Assembly (NCBI RefSeq): GCF_003003005.1
Contig: NZ_PVTR01000014.1
Location: forward strand, 42,969 to 106,968
Source of the DNA: Mongoliibacter ruber
Lineage (GTDB): Bacteria > Bacteroidota > Bacteroidia > Cytophagales > Cyclobacteriaceae
Length of the DNA: 64,000 nt
Direction: 5' to 3'
Numbering within the stretch: the first letter of the stretch is position 1; the number at the start of each line of letters is the position of its first letter. The notes under the pieces are model-generated. The model was not told where the DNA came from and did no database searches. It saw only the letters and a program-made list of their open reading frames with translations. This document shows, in pieces, positions 25,624 through 34,877 of this stretch. The translations under genes were made by a program, and so were the position numbers.

Positions 25624-26190
25624 TTACTTTTTAATGTATTTATCATTGAGCCCTTTTCCTTCCATTATCATCGGTTTGATCTTTTCTAAGCGAGCTATCT
25701 GAGTTTCTTCTCTTTTTGCCGAATTGACATGTTCTAAGTACTCCTTTTGTTTAGAATTGCTCAACTGTTCAAAAGCTTCATTCAATTTGTCGTTTTCTTT
25801 GAGAGCATTGGCCAATAATCCAGAAATTTCTAGCTCGCCTGACTTTTCCGGAACCCACCTTTTACCTTCTTTTTCATTTTGAATGGCTTCTTTGATATAG
25901 GTAAGCACTAAAGCATCGTTGATTTCATTCATTCCTGAAAACCTCCATTGTCTTAAAGCTTTGGTCTTGTTTTCTTGTGCATTGAAAAATACACTTTCGG
26001 GATCGGACATAAAGACACCATTGTAAAACCACAGTCCAACATAATTTTTGAAACCACAAATACCGACAATATTTTGGCCGTTATAGGTGTAAACATCTAT
26101 GCCCCATTTGATACTATGTGACATTTCAGTTCTTCTCATGATATCGTTGAGAAAGGCAATTTCTTCCTGCCACTTCGTTTCAGTTTTCAT
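25624..26190 (-). CDS. DUF1801/YdeI (OmpD-associated) family protein
   Basis: A cytoplasmic protein of about 188 residues: an N-terminal DUF1801-like domain (KWQEEIAFLNDIMRRTEM; KWGIDVYTYNGQNIVGICGF) and a C-terminal YdeI-type helical segment (LNEAFEQLSNSKQKEYLEHV NSAKREETQIARLEK). The C-terminal region matches the OmpD-associated bacteriocin-protection family; function in Bacteroidota is not established. I start at MKTETKW (26190) because homologues begin just before the KWQEE helix; an ATG at 26217 would add nine residues. A second YdeI-domain protein lies at 33090. Confidence 0.82.
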   Translation of the reverse strand: MKTETKWQEEIAFLNDIMRRTEMSHSIKWGIDVYTYNGQNIVGICGFKNYVGLWFYNGVFMSDPESVFFNAQENKTKALRQWRFSGMNEINDALVLTYIKEAIQNEKEGKRWVPEKSGELEISGLLANALKENDKLNEAFEQLSNSKQKEYLEHVNSAKREETQIARLEKIKPMIMEGKGLNDKYIKK

Positions 26191-26261
26191 AAATGCTGGG
26201 TTTAGTTGAAAAGGCAATAATCAAATATACCAAAACATTTTTTGATAAAAGTATCGTCTGT

Positions 26262-27920
26262 CTATTGCTTGTAAGCCGATGGCCTGCCCTTGGGGTGGGC
26301 AAACGTCTGCTGATAGGCTTTTGCCAATTGCAGCATTTTTGCTTCTTCAAAGTAGTTTCCAAGGAATGTAATGCTTGTTGGATGTCCTTCATTGTCGATT
26401 CCATTGGGGACACTGAGAGCGGGATGCCCGGTAAGATTTGTGATAAGCATCTGCTCTCCTCCAAATGTCGGCGAAATTATCACATCATAATCCTTGAAAA
26501 TCTGATGTACTTCTTCAATCAACCTTCGCCTGTGTCTATTGGCTTGAAGATATTCCACAGCTGGAATCAACCGTGATTGTCTGAGGGAATTTGCCCTGGA
26601 GCCTTTATGTTGCTCTACCATTTCCCTGTGTCCTTCTTTGGTAATCAACTCATCAAAAAATGCACCTGACTCTGCACGAAGAATGATGTCAAAAACATCA
26701 AAGGGATAGTCTTTGGGTAATTGTACAGCTTCTAAATTCAGCCCCATGGACCGTAATTCCTCCAAGGTCAATTTGTTGTTGACATTGTTTCTAGCAGTGT
26801 CAGCATTAAATTGATCTTCAACATATCCAATTTTAAGCCCATGAATATCAATAAACTGATTGAGTTCAGTTGAGGTCGGTTTTGAGCTTCTGTCTTTAGG
26901 ATCTTCGCCTCTTATATAATCATACACAATAGCACAGTCTTCTGCGCTTCTACAGATTGGCCCGACCTTGTCCATACTCCAGGAAAGCACCATAAAACCT
27001 GCTTTGCTGACGGCTCCATAAGTGGGGCGCAGACCGGTGATTCCAGTGCGTGTAGATGGAGAGACGATGGATCCCAAAGTTTCGGTACCTATGGAAAAGG
27101 CAACCAACCCTGCCGCAGTAGCAGCACCTGCCCCGGCAGAAGAACCTGTGGCTCCCTGATTGAGATCCCATGGGTTTTTGGTCTTTCCACCAAACCAAAC
27201 ATCTCCTCTAGCCAAACTTCCCGAAACAACTTTGCCAAGAAGAACTGCTCCCGCTTCCTCGAGTTTGATTACCACACTTGCTTTCTCATCAATCACCTGA
27301 TTCTGATAGGGTGCAGCACCCCATGTGGTCGGATATTCAGGTACTGCAGCCAAGTCCTTGATGCCATAAGGAATCCCATGAAGGATACCTTTATAATTGC
27401 CATCGCGGAATTCTACATCGGCTTTTTCGGCTTGTTTGAGTGCCAGTTCTTCAGTGACAGTGATAAAAGATTGGAGTTTGCTATCATATTGTTTGATTCT
27501 GTCCAAATAGATGGTAGTCAGTCTTTTTGAGCTCAATTTCCCTGATTTTAATAGAGAAGCCAATTCGGGAATGGACATGAAAGCGATTTCTTCATCATCT
27601 TCAGGGAGAATAACGTCTTCAGGGATGGCCCAGTTTGAAGGCTCGTTTTGCAAAGGGAATTGTACATCATTGGGGAAAGGATCAAAAACCAATGCTGGTT
27701 CTACATCATTGCCCAATGAAAATGCTCTCATTTCATCATAACCTTTTCTGTTTCTCTCCAGATAACTGAGCATGGTATCAATTTCAGCTTTTTCAAAATC
27801 AAGGTGAAAAAGATTGAGCGCAGCTCTTACATCAGATCTTTTGATTTTATCTCCTGAATTTGCTACGACAAAACCCAAAGCGAAACCTGCCAAAAGCAGT
27901 AACCATCCATATTTCTTCAT
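26262..27920 (-). CDS. amidase signature family hydrolase, membrane-anchored or exported
   Basis: A 552-residue amidase-signature enzyme. The N-terminal hydrophobic stretch (YGWLLLLAGFALGFVVA) is a signal or anchor. The Ser-cisSer-Lys triad region is present: GIPYGIKDLAAV (Lys), GATGSSAGAGAATAAGL (cis-Ser), and GTETLGSIVSPSTRTGITG (nucleophile). A 110-residue extra segment (about 30-130) precedes the amidase fold. It hydrolyses an amide in the periplasm; the substrate is unknown. Confidence 0.88.
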   Translation of the reverse strand: MKKYGWLLLLAGFALGFVVANSGDKIKRSDVRAALNLFHLDFEKAEIDTMLSYLERNRKGYDEMRAFSLGNDVEPALVFDPFPNDVQFPLQNEPSNWAIPEDVILPEDDEEIAFMSIPELASLLKSGKLSSKRLTTIYLDRIKQYDSKLQSFITVTEELALKQAEKADVEFRDGNYKGILHGIPYGIKDLAAVPEYPTTWGAAPYQNQVIDEKASVVIKLEEAGAVLLGKVVSGSLARGDVWFGGKTKNPWDLNQGATGSSAGAGAATAAGLVAFSIGTETLGSIVSPSTRTGITGLRPTYGAVSKAGFMVLSWSMDKVGPICRSAEDCAIVYDYIRGEDPKDRSSKPTSTELNQFIDIHGLKIGYVEDQFNADTARNNVNNKLTLEELRSMGLNLEAVQLPKDYPFDVFDIILRAESGAFFDELITKEGHREMVEQHKGSRANSLRQSRLIPAVEYLQANRHRRRLIEEVHQIFKDYDVIISPTFGGEQMLITNLTGHPALSVPNGIDNEGHPTSITFLGNYFEEAKMLQLAKAYQQTFAHPKGRPSAYKQ

Positions 27921-28010
27921 GTAGAAAAATAAAAAAAAAGACTGAAAAGCTAGTTCAAAAAATCATTCTAGGAAGCATTTCAGTCTGAATGGTTAAAATT
28001 TGATAAACTG

Positions 28011-28436
28011 CTAATCTTTGAATTCAGTTTTCTTATGTGTACCGTCACAATATGGTTTGGAGTTGGAACTGCCGCAACGGCAAAATGCAGTCGTCTTGTA
28101 TTTTTTCTCTACACTTCCGTCTGGTAGTTTTACTTCAATATTTCCATAGACCATCAATGGGCCATTTTTCATTACCTCGGCGGTTTGAGGACTTCTATCA
28201 TCGGAAACATCCTGTTTTTCATGTCCTTTTTCCATGTAAAAACCCAAAGCTCCAGATGGACACTGTTTGACCTGATGAACAATATCTTCTGTACTGGCAC
28301 CTTCAATATTAATCCAGGGTTTTTCATCAGGACGAAAAACGCCAGGAAGGCCTTTTACACAGATTCCTGAATGTATACATTTTTCAGGTTGCCAGATTAC
28401 CGTTACTTCTCCGTTGGAATATTCTTTTTTCTTCAT
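28011..28436 (-). CDS. Fer4_19/YjdI-type ferredoxin fused to a CDGSH iron-sulfur domain
   Basis: A 141-residue fusion of two iron-sulfur-type modules. Residues about 5-70 are a mono-cluster YjdI-like (Fer4_19) domain (WQPEKCIHSGICVKG, VKQCPSGALGF). Residues about 85-137 form a CDGSH domain whose motif CRCGSSNSKPYCDGTH has the expected three Cys and one His ligands for a 2Fe-2S cluster. These proteins are soluble redox or cluster-transfer proteins; the partner is unknown. A terminator (28456-28491) separates it from the downstream ALDH gene. Confidence 0.9.
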   Translation of the reverse strand: MKKKEYSNGEVTVIWQPEKCIHSGICVKGLPGVFRPDEKPWINIEGASTEDIVHQVKQCPSGALGFYMEKGHEKQDVSDDRSPQTAEVMKNGPLMVYGNIEVKLPDGSVEKKYKTTAFCRCGSSNSKPYCDGTHKKTEFKD

Positions 28437-28455
28437 CTTTTACATTGGTTTTGTG

Positions 28456-28491
28456 AAAAAAAGGCCACCAGTCTTTGCAGTGGCCTTTTTC
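28456..28491 (-). terminator. terminator of the ALDH/TPP-enzyme operon
   Basis: AAAAAGGCCAC pairs with GTGGCCTTTTT across an 11-base loop. Poly-A and poly-T arms make it usable on either strand. It lies just beyond the stop of the minus-strand aldehyde dehydrogenase gene. Confidence 0.7.
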
Positions 28492-28496
28492 TAAAT

Positions 28497-29897
28497 TTAC
28501 AGTAATTTACTTTTAAAAACCATCAACTTGGTTCTTGTCATTTCATGCATGGAGTATGGGATTCCACCCAAACCTTCTCCAGAGGCATCTCTACCGCCAA
28601 ATGGCATCCAGTCAGCACGAAAGGCTGTGTGGTCATTGACCATGACGGCAGTGGCATTCAGTTTCTGGACTGTGTCCAAAGCTATATTTACATCTTTGGT
28701 GAAGACTGCTGCCTGAAAGTGGTATTCAAGACTGTTGGCAAGGTTGATTGCTTCATCTCTGTCGCTATAGCTATACACGCATACTACCGGTCCAAAAATC
28801 TCCTCTTTTGACACTTTACTCTCAGCACTAGGATTCCAAAGTACAGTAGGTTCATAACAGGTGTCTGAGATACGCTTACCACCACAAAGGATTTCCGCAC
28901 CATTCTTTTCAGCTTCATTTACCCATTCTTCCACACGGTCTACTTCCCCTGTTCTGATCAGTGGCCCCACTTCTGTGTCTTTTTCCAGAGGATGGCCTAC
29001 TTTAAGTTTTTTGGCCTTTTCAGCTATTTTTTCTGCCACATCTCTGGCTATTGATTCATGCACGAAAACTTTCTGAACCGATACACATACTTGACCTGCA
29101 TGGTAGAAACCTCCTTTGACCAGCCCTGGAATCATTTCATCCAATTCAGCATCCGGTTCTACAATTACAGGTGCGGCACCACCATGTTCCAAAGCACAGC
29201 GAGTACCTGGGGCTAGCTTTGATTTGAGCATCCAGCCTATTTTGGCAGATCCTATAAAGGACAGGTAATTGACTCTTTTATCTGTGACTAGTTTTTCAGC
29301 AAGTTCATTATCTATCAAGACCATTTGTATCCAACCTTCAGGGACACCGGCATCTTGAAGTATTTCCATAAAAGCCTCACAAGACAAGGGCGTATTTGAG
29401 GCGGGCTTGACGATCACAGGGCATCCGGCTGCAAATGCAGTGATGGTCTGATGCACGATCAGGTTCAATGGATGGTTGAATGCTGACAAGGAAGCCACTA
29501 CGCCTATGGGTTCTCTGGTAGTAAAGGCAAGCCTATTGGAAGTCGCTTCGGTCAAGCCCATTGGGATTTGTTGCCCTGAAAGACGCCCGATTTCTTCAGC
29601 AGCTATTTTGACACCATTGATAGCGCGCAGGACTTCTACCTTAGAATCTTGATAGGGTTTGCCTCCTTCACCCGCAGCTGTATTGGTGAGCTCTTCAATT
29701 TTGTCCTGCATCAGGTGACGCACCTTTTCAAGAATATCGATTCTTTTGTGCGCAGGAATCCATTTGGATCTGTCTGAAAAAAGGTTGTGGGCCTTTGATA
29801 TGGCATTCTCCAGTTCTTCTTGACTCATCAAAGGCAATTCTTTGATCAGGCTATTGTCATAAGGTGAGGTTACTTTTATGTTTTTTTTATCACTCAT
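28497..29897 (-). CDS. NAD(P)-dependent aldehyde dehydrogenase
   Basis: A 466-residue ALDH superfamily enzyme. The catalytic Cys lies in FYHAGQVCVSVQKVFVHES and the general-base Glu in ALEHGGAAPVIVEPDAELDE; the nucleotide region is FIGSAKIGWMLK, and EEIFGPVVCVYSY is the closing family motif. The substrate aldehyde is not certain; similar enzymes oxidise small aldehydes. It overlaps the TPP-enzyme gene by four bases (ATGA), so both are translated from one mRNA. Pairing an ALDH with an acetolactate-synthase-like enzyme suggests that the TPP enzyme makes or uses an aldehyde. Confidence 0.9.
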   Translation of the reverse strand: MSDKKNIKVTSPYDNSLIKELPLMSQEELENAISKAHNLFSDRSKWIPAHKRIDILEKVRHLMQDKIEELTNTAAGEGGKPYQDSKVEVLRAINGVKIAAEEIGRLSGQQIPMGLTEATSNRLAFTTREPIGVVASLSAFNHPLNLIVHQTITAFAAGCPVIVKPASNTPLSCEAFMEILQDAGVPEGWIQMVLIDNELAEKLVTDKRVNYLSFIGSAKIGWMLKSKLAPGTRCALEHGGAAPVIVEPDAELDEMIPGLVKGGFYHAGQVCVSVQKVFVHESIARDVAEKIAEKAKKLKVGHPLEKDTEVGPLIRTGEVDRVEEWVNEAEKNGAEILCGGKRISDTCYEPTVLWNPSAESKVSKEEIFGPVVCVYSYSDRDEAINLANSLEYHFQAAVFTKDVNIALDTVQKLNATAVMVNDHTAFRADWMPFGGRDASGEGLGGIPYSMHEMTRTKLMVFKSKLL

Positions 29898-31534
29898 AGT
29901 TTTTCTGTTTTTTCTTTCAACATTACATTCAAAATTGGATGATTGAGGGAATAATCAACCGGCAAATCGATAATGTGCACCGCAGGCGTGTTGAGGCAAT
30001 CGTCCATAATTCTTTGGAAGTCATTGTCATTTTCCGGCCTATGTCCTTTGGCACCATAGCTATCTGCATATTTTACAAAATCAGGATTTTTGTAATCCAA
30101 TCCAAAGTCATCAAATCCCATATCTTCTTGTTTCCATTTGATCATGCCATAAGCTTCATCATTGAGGATGATTACAATCAAATGAAGTCCAAGCCTGACA
30201 GCAGTTTCTATTTCCTGAGAATTCATCATGAATCCTCCATCACCGCAGACTGCAACCACGTTTTTATCTGGATTGAGCATTTTGACCATCAAAGCGGACG
30301 GCAATCCGGCACCCATAGAGGCCAAAGCATTGTCAAGCAAAAGGGTGTTTGGTTGGTGACAGATATAATTACGGGCAAACCAAAGTTTGTAAATACCATT
30401 ATCGAGTGTGATCACATCTTCAGAAGCGAGTTTATTTCTCAAGAGATTGACCAAGCGCTGTGGTAACATGGGAAATCTCTCATCTTCAAAATATTTGGAC
30501 AGGTGTCCATCCACTTCTTTTTTGACTTTTGTGAAAAATGAGAAATCCCAATTGTTTTGAGTTTGTATTTTCTCAGCAAGTTTGTACACACTGCTGGTAA
30601 TATCACCTACTACATTGAGCTGTGGGAAATATACCGGATCTACCTCGGCAGGGGAGAAGTTGACATGAATGACCTGTTTTTCTCCTTTTTTCATGAAAAA
30701 GGGTGGTTTTTCGATCACATCATGACCTACATTGATAATCAGGTCAGCAGCTTCGATGGCAGCATGTACAAAATCATTACTGGAAAGTGCAGCAGTTCCC
30801 AGATATTGTGGGTGTCTTTCGTCGATCACTCCTTTGCCCATCTGCGTAGTGAAGAAGAAAATACCCGTTTTGTCTACAAATTTCCCCAAAGCATCACAAG
30901 TAACTTTACGGTTGGCACCCGCGCCGATCAGCAAAAGCGGAAATTTTGATTGATGGATCATTTCCACTGCTTTGGCAATTGCCTTTTCATCGGGCTTAGG
31001 GCTAATGTGGCCTACCACATCATATACTGAATCTTCACAATCTTCTTGGGCAATATCTTCGGGAAATTCGAGGTGAACTGCCCCAGGTTTTTCCTCAATA
31101 GCCAGCCTGAAAGCTTCCCGGATTTGGGAGGCTATATTGTTAGAATTGACAATCTGTTTGGTGTACTTGGTAACAGGCTTCATCATGTCTACTACGTCGA
31201 TGATTTGAAAGCGTGCCTGTTTGCTTTTCTTTATGGGTTTTTGCCCTGTAATCATCATCATAGGCATTCCTCCGAGTTGTGCATATGCTGCTGGGGTGAC
31301 CAGGTTGGTAGCTCCTGGACCCAATGTGGCAAGGCAAACCCCAGGCTGACCCGTAAGTCTCCCGTAGGTAGCTGCCATGAATCCGGCACCCTGTTCATGC
31401 CGTGTGACAATAAGTTTGATCGATGAATTTTTAAGTGATTGCAAGAGGTCTAAGTTCTCTTCTCCTGGTACGCCAAAAATGTATTTTACGCCTTCATTTT
31501 CTAAGGCTTTCACAAAAAGATCTGATGCTTTCAT
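29894..31534 (-). CDS. acetolactate synthase-like TPP enzyme
   Basis: A 546-residue thiamine-diphosphate enzyme resembling catabolic AlsS acetolactate synthases rather than an IlvB-IlvN pair, as no small subunit is adjacent. N-domain: YIFGVPGEENLDLLQSLK with catalytic Glu in TRHEQGAGFMAATYG; middle domain with FQIIDVVDMMKPVTKYT; C-domain TPP/Mg motif CGDGGFMMNSQEIETAVRLG ... ILNDEAYGMIKWKQ. It would decarboxylate pyruvate or a related 2-keto acid and condense it or release an aldehyde. Its partner ALDH overlaps it by four bases. The real product cannot be told from sequence. Confidence 0.85.
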   Translation of the reverse strand: MKASDLFVKALENEGVKYIFGVPGEENLDLLQSLKNSSIKLIVTRHEQGAGFMAATYGRLTGQPGVCLATLGPGATNLVTPAAYAQLGGMPMMMITGQKPIKKSKQARFQIIDVVDMMKPVTKYTKQIVNSNNIASQIREAFRLAIEEKPGAVHLEFPEDIAQEDCEDSVYDVVGHISPKPDEKAIAKAVEMIHQSKFPLLLIGAGANRKVTCDALGKFVDKTGIFFFTTQMGKGVIDERHPQYLGTAALSSNDFVHAAIEAADLIINVGHDVIEKPPFFMKKGEKQVIHVNFSPAEVDPVYFPQLNVVGDITSSVYKLAEKIQTQNNWDFSFFTKVKKEVDGHLSKYFEDERFPMLPQRLVNLLRNKLASEDVITLDNGIYKLWFARNYICHQPNTLLLDNALASMGAGLPSALMVKMLNPDKNVVAVCGDGGFMMNSQEIETAVRLGLHLIVIILNDEAYGMIKWKQEDMGFDDFGLDYKNPDFVKYADSYGAKGHRPENDNDFQRIMDDCLNTPAVHIIDLPVDYSLNHPILNVMLKEKTEKL

Positions 31535-31878
31535 AAGGTAAAATTAAAGTTAAAAGATTTGTCAATTTTTCAAGAAGGCTGGAATGATAATGATATACTT
31601 CCAAAGGATGTACCAGCTTCAGGAATAGATCGGTTTAAGTCCAAAGTGATGGCAGCAACCACATAATTTAAAATAATTGGCCTGTTTCTTGGCTCTAGAC
31701 TGAAGACCTTCTATTCGGACACTTATATAAATACAACATGTAAGCCGTAGAATTGATTTATAAAATCCGGGTTTTTACAAACAATATCTACCTCTGATAT
31801 AGGTTCATTTATTCTTAAAAGGTTATAGACTTTTTGAGATAGTTTTTAATAAATCATTAACTCCTAAACCAAACAATC
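31535..31878. other. intergenic region before the DUF1328 gene
   Basis: No gene is seen. It holds the upstream regions of the TPP-enzyme gene (minus) and the DUF1328 gene (plus), with AT-rich DNA just before 31879. No exact TAnnTTTG box was found. Confidence 0.35.
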
Positions 31879-32043
31879 ATGCTTTCATTTGTAATTACTG
31901 CACTAGTTATTGCCTTTTTGGCAGCCATTTTGGGCTTTACCGGTATCGCCAAGGGCGTAGCGGCCATCGCCAAATTCGTATTTTACATTTTCTTGGTAAT
32001 TTTTGTAATTACCCTGATCATTGGGTTAGTCAGCGGATTCTGA
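31879..32043 (+). CDS. DUF1328 (YtjA-like) small membrane protein
   Basis: A 54-residue protein, almost entirely two hydrophobic helices joined by the GFTGIAKGVAAIAKF segment, the hallmark of DUF1328. These tiny inner-membrane proteins are often stress-induced; their function is unknown. The frame reads cleanly from ATG at 31879 to TGA at 32041-32043, and a strong terminator follows at 32062-32088, so it is a monocistronic gene. Confidence 0.85.
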   Translation: MLSFVITALVIAFLAAILGFTGIAKGVAAIAKFVFYIFLVIFVITLIIGLVSGF

Positions 32044-32061
32044 TAAAAACAAACCAAAACC

Positions 32062-32088
32062 AAAAAAGCCGGAATCTCCGGCTTTTTT
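32062..32088 (+). terminator. terminator of the DUF1328 gene
   Basis: AAAAAAGCCGGA-ATC-TCCGGCTTTTTT: a GC-rich hairpin with a tight loop followed by T residues, 19 bases after the stop. The symmetric A/T arms may also stop the convergent FAH gene. Confidence 0.85.
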
Positions 32089-32112
32089 GGTTTTATAGAT
32101 ACCCGATCTTTT

Positions 32113-32937
32113 TTAAGCGACTTTATTAGTCAAGGTACCAATCCCATCAATACTGATGTGGATGTAGTCGCCTGACTGTAGCGTAAATGTATCGTCTGGC
32201 ACAAGACAGGTTCCGGTCATCAGGTAGACACCTTGGGGAAAACTCATTTCCCTACAAAGGAAAGATTTCAATTCTTCATGTGATCTTTTCATTTGGGCAA
32301 TTGAAATTTCGCCTTCAAAAACTACCGCACCGTTTCTTTCGATTTGCATTTGAATTTTCGCATCAGCGTCAATTGGGTCTTTTGGAACCCAAAGGCAAGG
32401 GCCTATAGCCGCAGATTGGTCGTAACATTTGGCTTGAGGTAAGTATAGCGGGTTTTCACCTTCAATGTCCCTAGAACTCATATCATTGCCGATGGTGTAT
32501 CCTGCTATTTCACCATTAGAATTGATAAAAAGGGTCAGTTCAGGTTCAGGAACATTCCACTTGGAATCTTTACGGATCTTTACTTCACCGCTTGGCTTGG
32601 CCACTCGGTAATGGGTAGATTTGAAAAAAAGCTCTGGCCTCTCTGCTTCATATACTTTGGAATAAAAAACATCAGCACCGCTTTCTTTTGACTCTTCCAT
32701 TCTGGCTTCTCGACTTCTGTAATAAGTGACTCCCGCAGCCCAAATCTCCTGAGTGCCTATTGGTGCATCAAGGTTTTTCGGTGTCCAATTGACTTCAGTC
32801 CATGGCTGAATCTCTTCTTGGAGTTTTTGGTACAGGTTTTCCTGATTGACAAGTTGATCCCAGTTTTTGGATTGGGCGAGGTGGTGCTTGCCTTCTGACT
32901 CAATGATGATGTCTTTGCCTGATTTATAGATTTTCAT
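32113..32937 (-). CDS. fumarylacetoacetate hydrolase family protein, KDA-dehydratase-like
   Basis: A 274-residue FAH-superfamily enzyme. Metal-binding acidic residues lie in VPEPELTLFIN, and the segment SSRDIEGENPLYLPQAK is characteristic, in my recollection, of the 2-keto-3-deoxy-arabinonate/pentonate dehydratase branch of the family. It probably acts on a 2-keto-3-deoxy sugar acid, dehydrating or cleaving it with a divalent metal. With the nearby aldehyde dehydrogenase a non-phosphorylating pentose oxidation route is possible, but they are not one operon and this is inference. The gene is convergent with DUF1328. Confidence 0.75.
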   Translation of the reverse strand: MKIYKSGKDIIIESEGKHHLAQSKNWDQLVNQENLYQKLQEEIQPWTEVNWTPKNLDAPIGTQEIWAAGVTYYRSREARMEESKESGADVFYSKVYEAERPELFFKSTHYRVAKPSGEVKIRKDSKWNVPEPELTLFINSNGEIAGYTIGNDMSSRDIEGENPLYLPQAKCYDQSAAIGPCLWVPKDPIDADAKIQMQIERNGAVVFEGEISIAQMKRSHEELKSFLCREMSFPQGVYLMTGTCLVPDDTFTLQSGDYIHISIDGIGTLTNKVA

Positions 32938-33089
32938 AGTTTGAGGTGAAATAGGTTCAGCATGGAAATTAGGTTTTTTTGACCAAAAACTCTCATGGTT
33001 TTACATGAATATCAGTCAAACATCAATACCCTACTGTGGCAAATAGTAGCTTCTATGATTTTTTTCAGGGTAAATACTGAAGAAGTAAA

Positions 33090-33560
33090 TTAAAACCTCA
33101 ACCTGTCAATAAGCTGAACAAGCTTTTCGATTTTCTTTTCTTCAATTTGAAAGCGAAGAATCTCTTGAAGTTCTTCTTGTCTTTTTTCTTTGGAGAGCAG
33201 CTGAAAATTTCTCCATGCTTCTGGTTCTTCCTTGATGCAGCTAAAAATAGTTTCTTGAGAAAAATCAGTCTCAACCCCTTCTTCCAAAAGAGGAGTCAGC
33301 CATAACTTTACAGTATCACCTTCTTTTTTTTGTATGGCCTTTCTGATCTTGGCATTGACCGGAAGGAAAAGCTTGCCGCTACCGAAGGGCATCAAGGTAA
33401 CCTCTTCCAATTTGTAGCTGTCAATTTTCCCGGAAACTTTCAACATCCCAAAGTAAGACTTTGGCTTTTCCAAGTTGGGGAATAAAACATAAGTCCATCC
33501 TCCTTTTTGAGGGAATTTTTCCAATACAAATTCACCATCAATCAAAACTTTTGGATTCAT
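33090..33560 (-). CDS. DUF1905/YdeI domain protein
   Basis: A 156-residue cytoplasmic protein. Residues about 5-95 form a DUF1905 beta-barrel (WTYVLFPNLEKPKSYFGMLKVSG, TLMPFGSGKLFLPVNAKIRKAI). Residues about 110-156 form a YdeI-type C-terminal helical region (EEPEAWRNFQLLSKEKRQEE). Function is unknown; the same tail occurs at 25624. It is monocistronic, divergent from the methyltransferase gene. Confidence 0.82.
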   Translation of the reverse strand: MNPKVLIDGEFVLEKFPQKGGWTYVLFPNLEKPKSYFGMLKVSGKIDSYKLEEVTLMPFGSGKLFLPVNAKIRKAIQKKEGDTVKLWLTPLLEEGVETDFSQETIFSCIKEEPEAWRNFQLLSKEKRQEELQEILRFQIEEKKIEKLVQLIDRLRF

Positions 33561-33677
33561 TTTGTACAGATTTACATGAGTAAATCTAATTTAGTGAAAT
33601 CGAGTTGAATTCTTTATTTTATTTGTAAAAGCAAGCGAATGATTGTTGTGACAATCTGATATTTAATTGAAGGGGGA

Positions 33678-34241
33678 ATGGAAATGAAATTTTGGGAAAT
33701 AAAGGCATATATAAGCAGCATACTTCTTTTTGCCAGCTTTTTTCATACTCATGCACAAGGTGATGGGCCTGGTTTTGCTGATTTGGTACCATTTGTCACC
33801 ACTCCAATGGAGGTAGTGGATGCCATGATGGAATTGGCAGATGTCAAAGAAGGAGATATCCTTTATGACCTAGGTTCTGGCGATGGGAGGATACCTATTG
33901 AAGCTGCTATGAGATATGGCATCAACACAATAGGAGTGGAGATAGACGCTGACTTGGTCGACGAGGCGCAGCAAAATGCAAAGGATAAGGGAGTTGAAAA
34001 CCTGACTACATTTATTCAGGGAGACTTATTTGAGTTGGATTTCTCAGACGCTACTATTTTGGTTCTTTACCTTTTTCCCGATATCAACCTCAAACTGAGA
34101 CCAAAAATCTGGCAATTGCCCAAAGGTACAAGAGTGATTTCTCATCGATTCGATATGGGAGACTGGAGACCAGATGAAGTTAAAAAAATAACCTTAGAGG
34201 ATGGTAAAGAGCATGTTTTATTTTTTTGGAGGGTTCCTTAG
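33678..34241 (+). CDS. class I SAM-dependent methyltransferase, exported
   Basis: A 187-residue methyltransferase with an N-terminal hydrophobic signal-like stretch (YISSILLFASFFHTHAQG). Motif I is DILYDLGSGDGRIPIEAAMR, the acidic end of beta-2 is GVEIDADLV, and motif IV is LYLFPDINLKLRP. The mix of export signal and SAM domain is unusual, as SAM is cytoplasmic; a membrane-anchored cytoplasmic orientation would avoid the problem. Substrate unknown. Met1 and Met3 are both possible starts. Confidence 0.8.
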   Translation: MEMKFWEIKAYISSILLFASFFHTHAQGDGPGFADLVPFVTTPMEVVDAMMELADVKEGDILYDLGSGDGRIPIEAAMRYGINTIGVEIDADLVDEAQQNAKDKGVENLTTFIQGDLFELDFSDATILVLYLFPDINLKLRPKIWQLPKGTRVISHRFDMGDWRPDEVKKITLEDGKEHVLFFWRVP

Positions 34242-34556
34242 AGAAAGGATGAAGGATGAGGGAGAAAGGATAAAAGGTTGGTGGTTTGTGGAGTTTTGGT
34301 CTTTTGATTTACGAAGTACGGATTACGACCTAGTCTTTTGGAAGGCAGGTTTACGAGGCTTTTCCTGGTAGAATATTTAATGAGCATTTTTAAGTGGAGA
34401 ATTAGGAATAATATCGAATTCCGAATGATGGATGATGAATGAAGAAGGGAAAGGCAAAGGATGAGGGAGGAAGGATGAAGGATGAAAAAGTCGGTGGTTT
34501 GTGGAGTGCTGGTGTTTTGATTTACGAAGGACGATGCAATTTTTATCTGTGTTTAT

Positions 34557-34877
34557 CAGTAATATCAGTGGTTATCTTTTTGTGGTCTATTAGGAATATC
34601 TGAGACCCCAAAGGGGTCAAATTTTAATAGCCTCGGGTTGAACCCGTGGACAATTGTAGACGGTGTGATTTTGGTTTTTGGCCGCATAATGCTTGCTATT
34701 GAACAAAGCCTTTCGCCAAAAACAGGGATGAGGGATGAAAAAAGGATGATGGAAGAAGGATTAGGGATTGACAGGGTTGGTTGAAACACCTGTCAAGATA
34801 AGACCAAATGCCATCGGCATTGCCGGAATAATAGCCCGGAAATTTATTGCAGGGATCAAGGTTAAGAGTTGGTTTTA
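34557..34877 (+). repeat. long direct repeat, copy R1
   Basis: About 321 bases beginning CAGTAATATCAGTGGTTATC, repeated 641 bases downstream (35198). The first 240 bases are nearly identical between copies by eye; the tail is more diverged. It contains GACCCCAAAGGGGTC, the CTCGGGTTGAACCCG hairpin and a TTGCTATTGAACAAAGC segment. Confidence 0.8.

Noticed and set aside
34565..34789. A 74-residue frame and its twin at 35206-35430
   Set aside because: They differ only because they sit in the direct repeat; the DNA is hairpin-rich non-coding sequence and other copies do not keep the frame.
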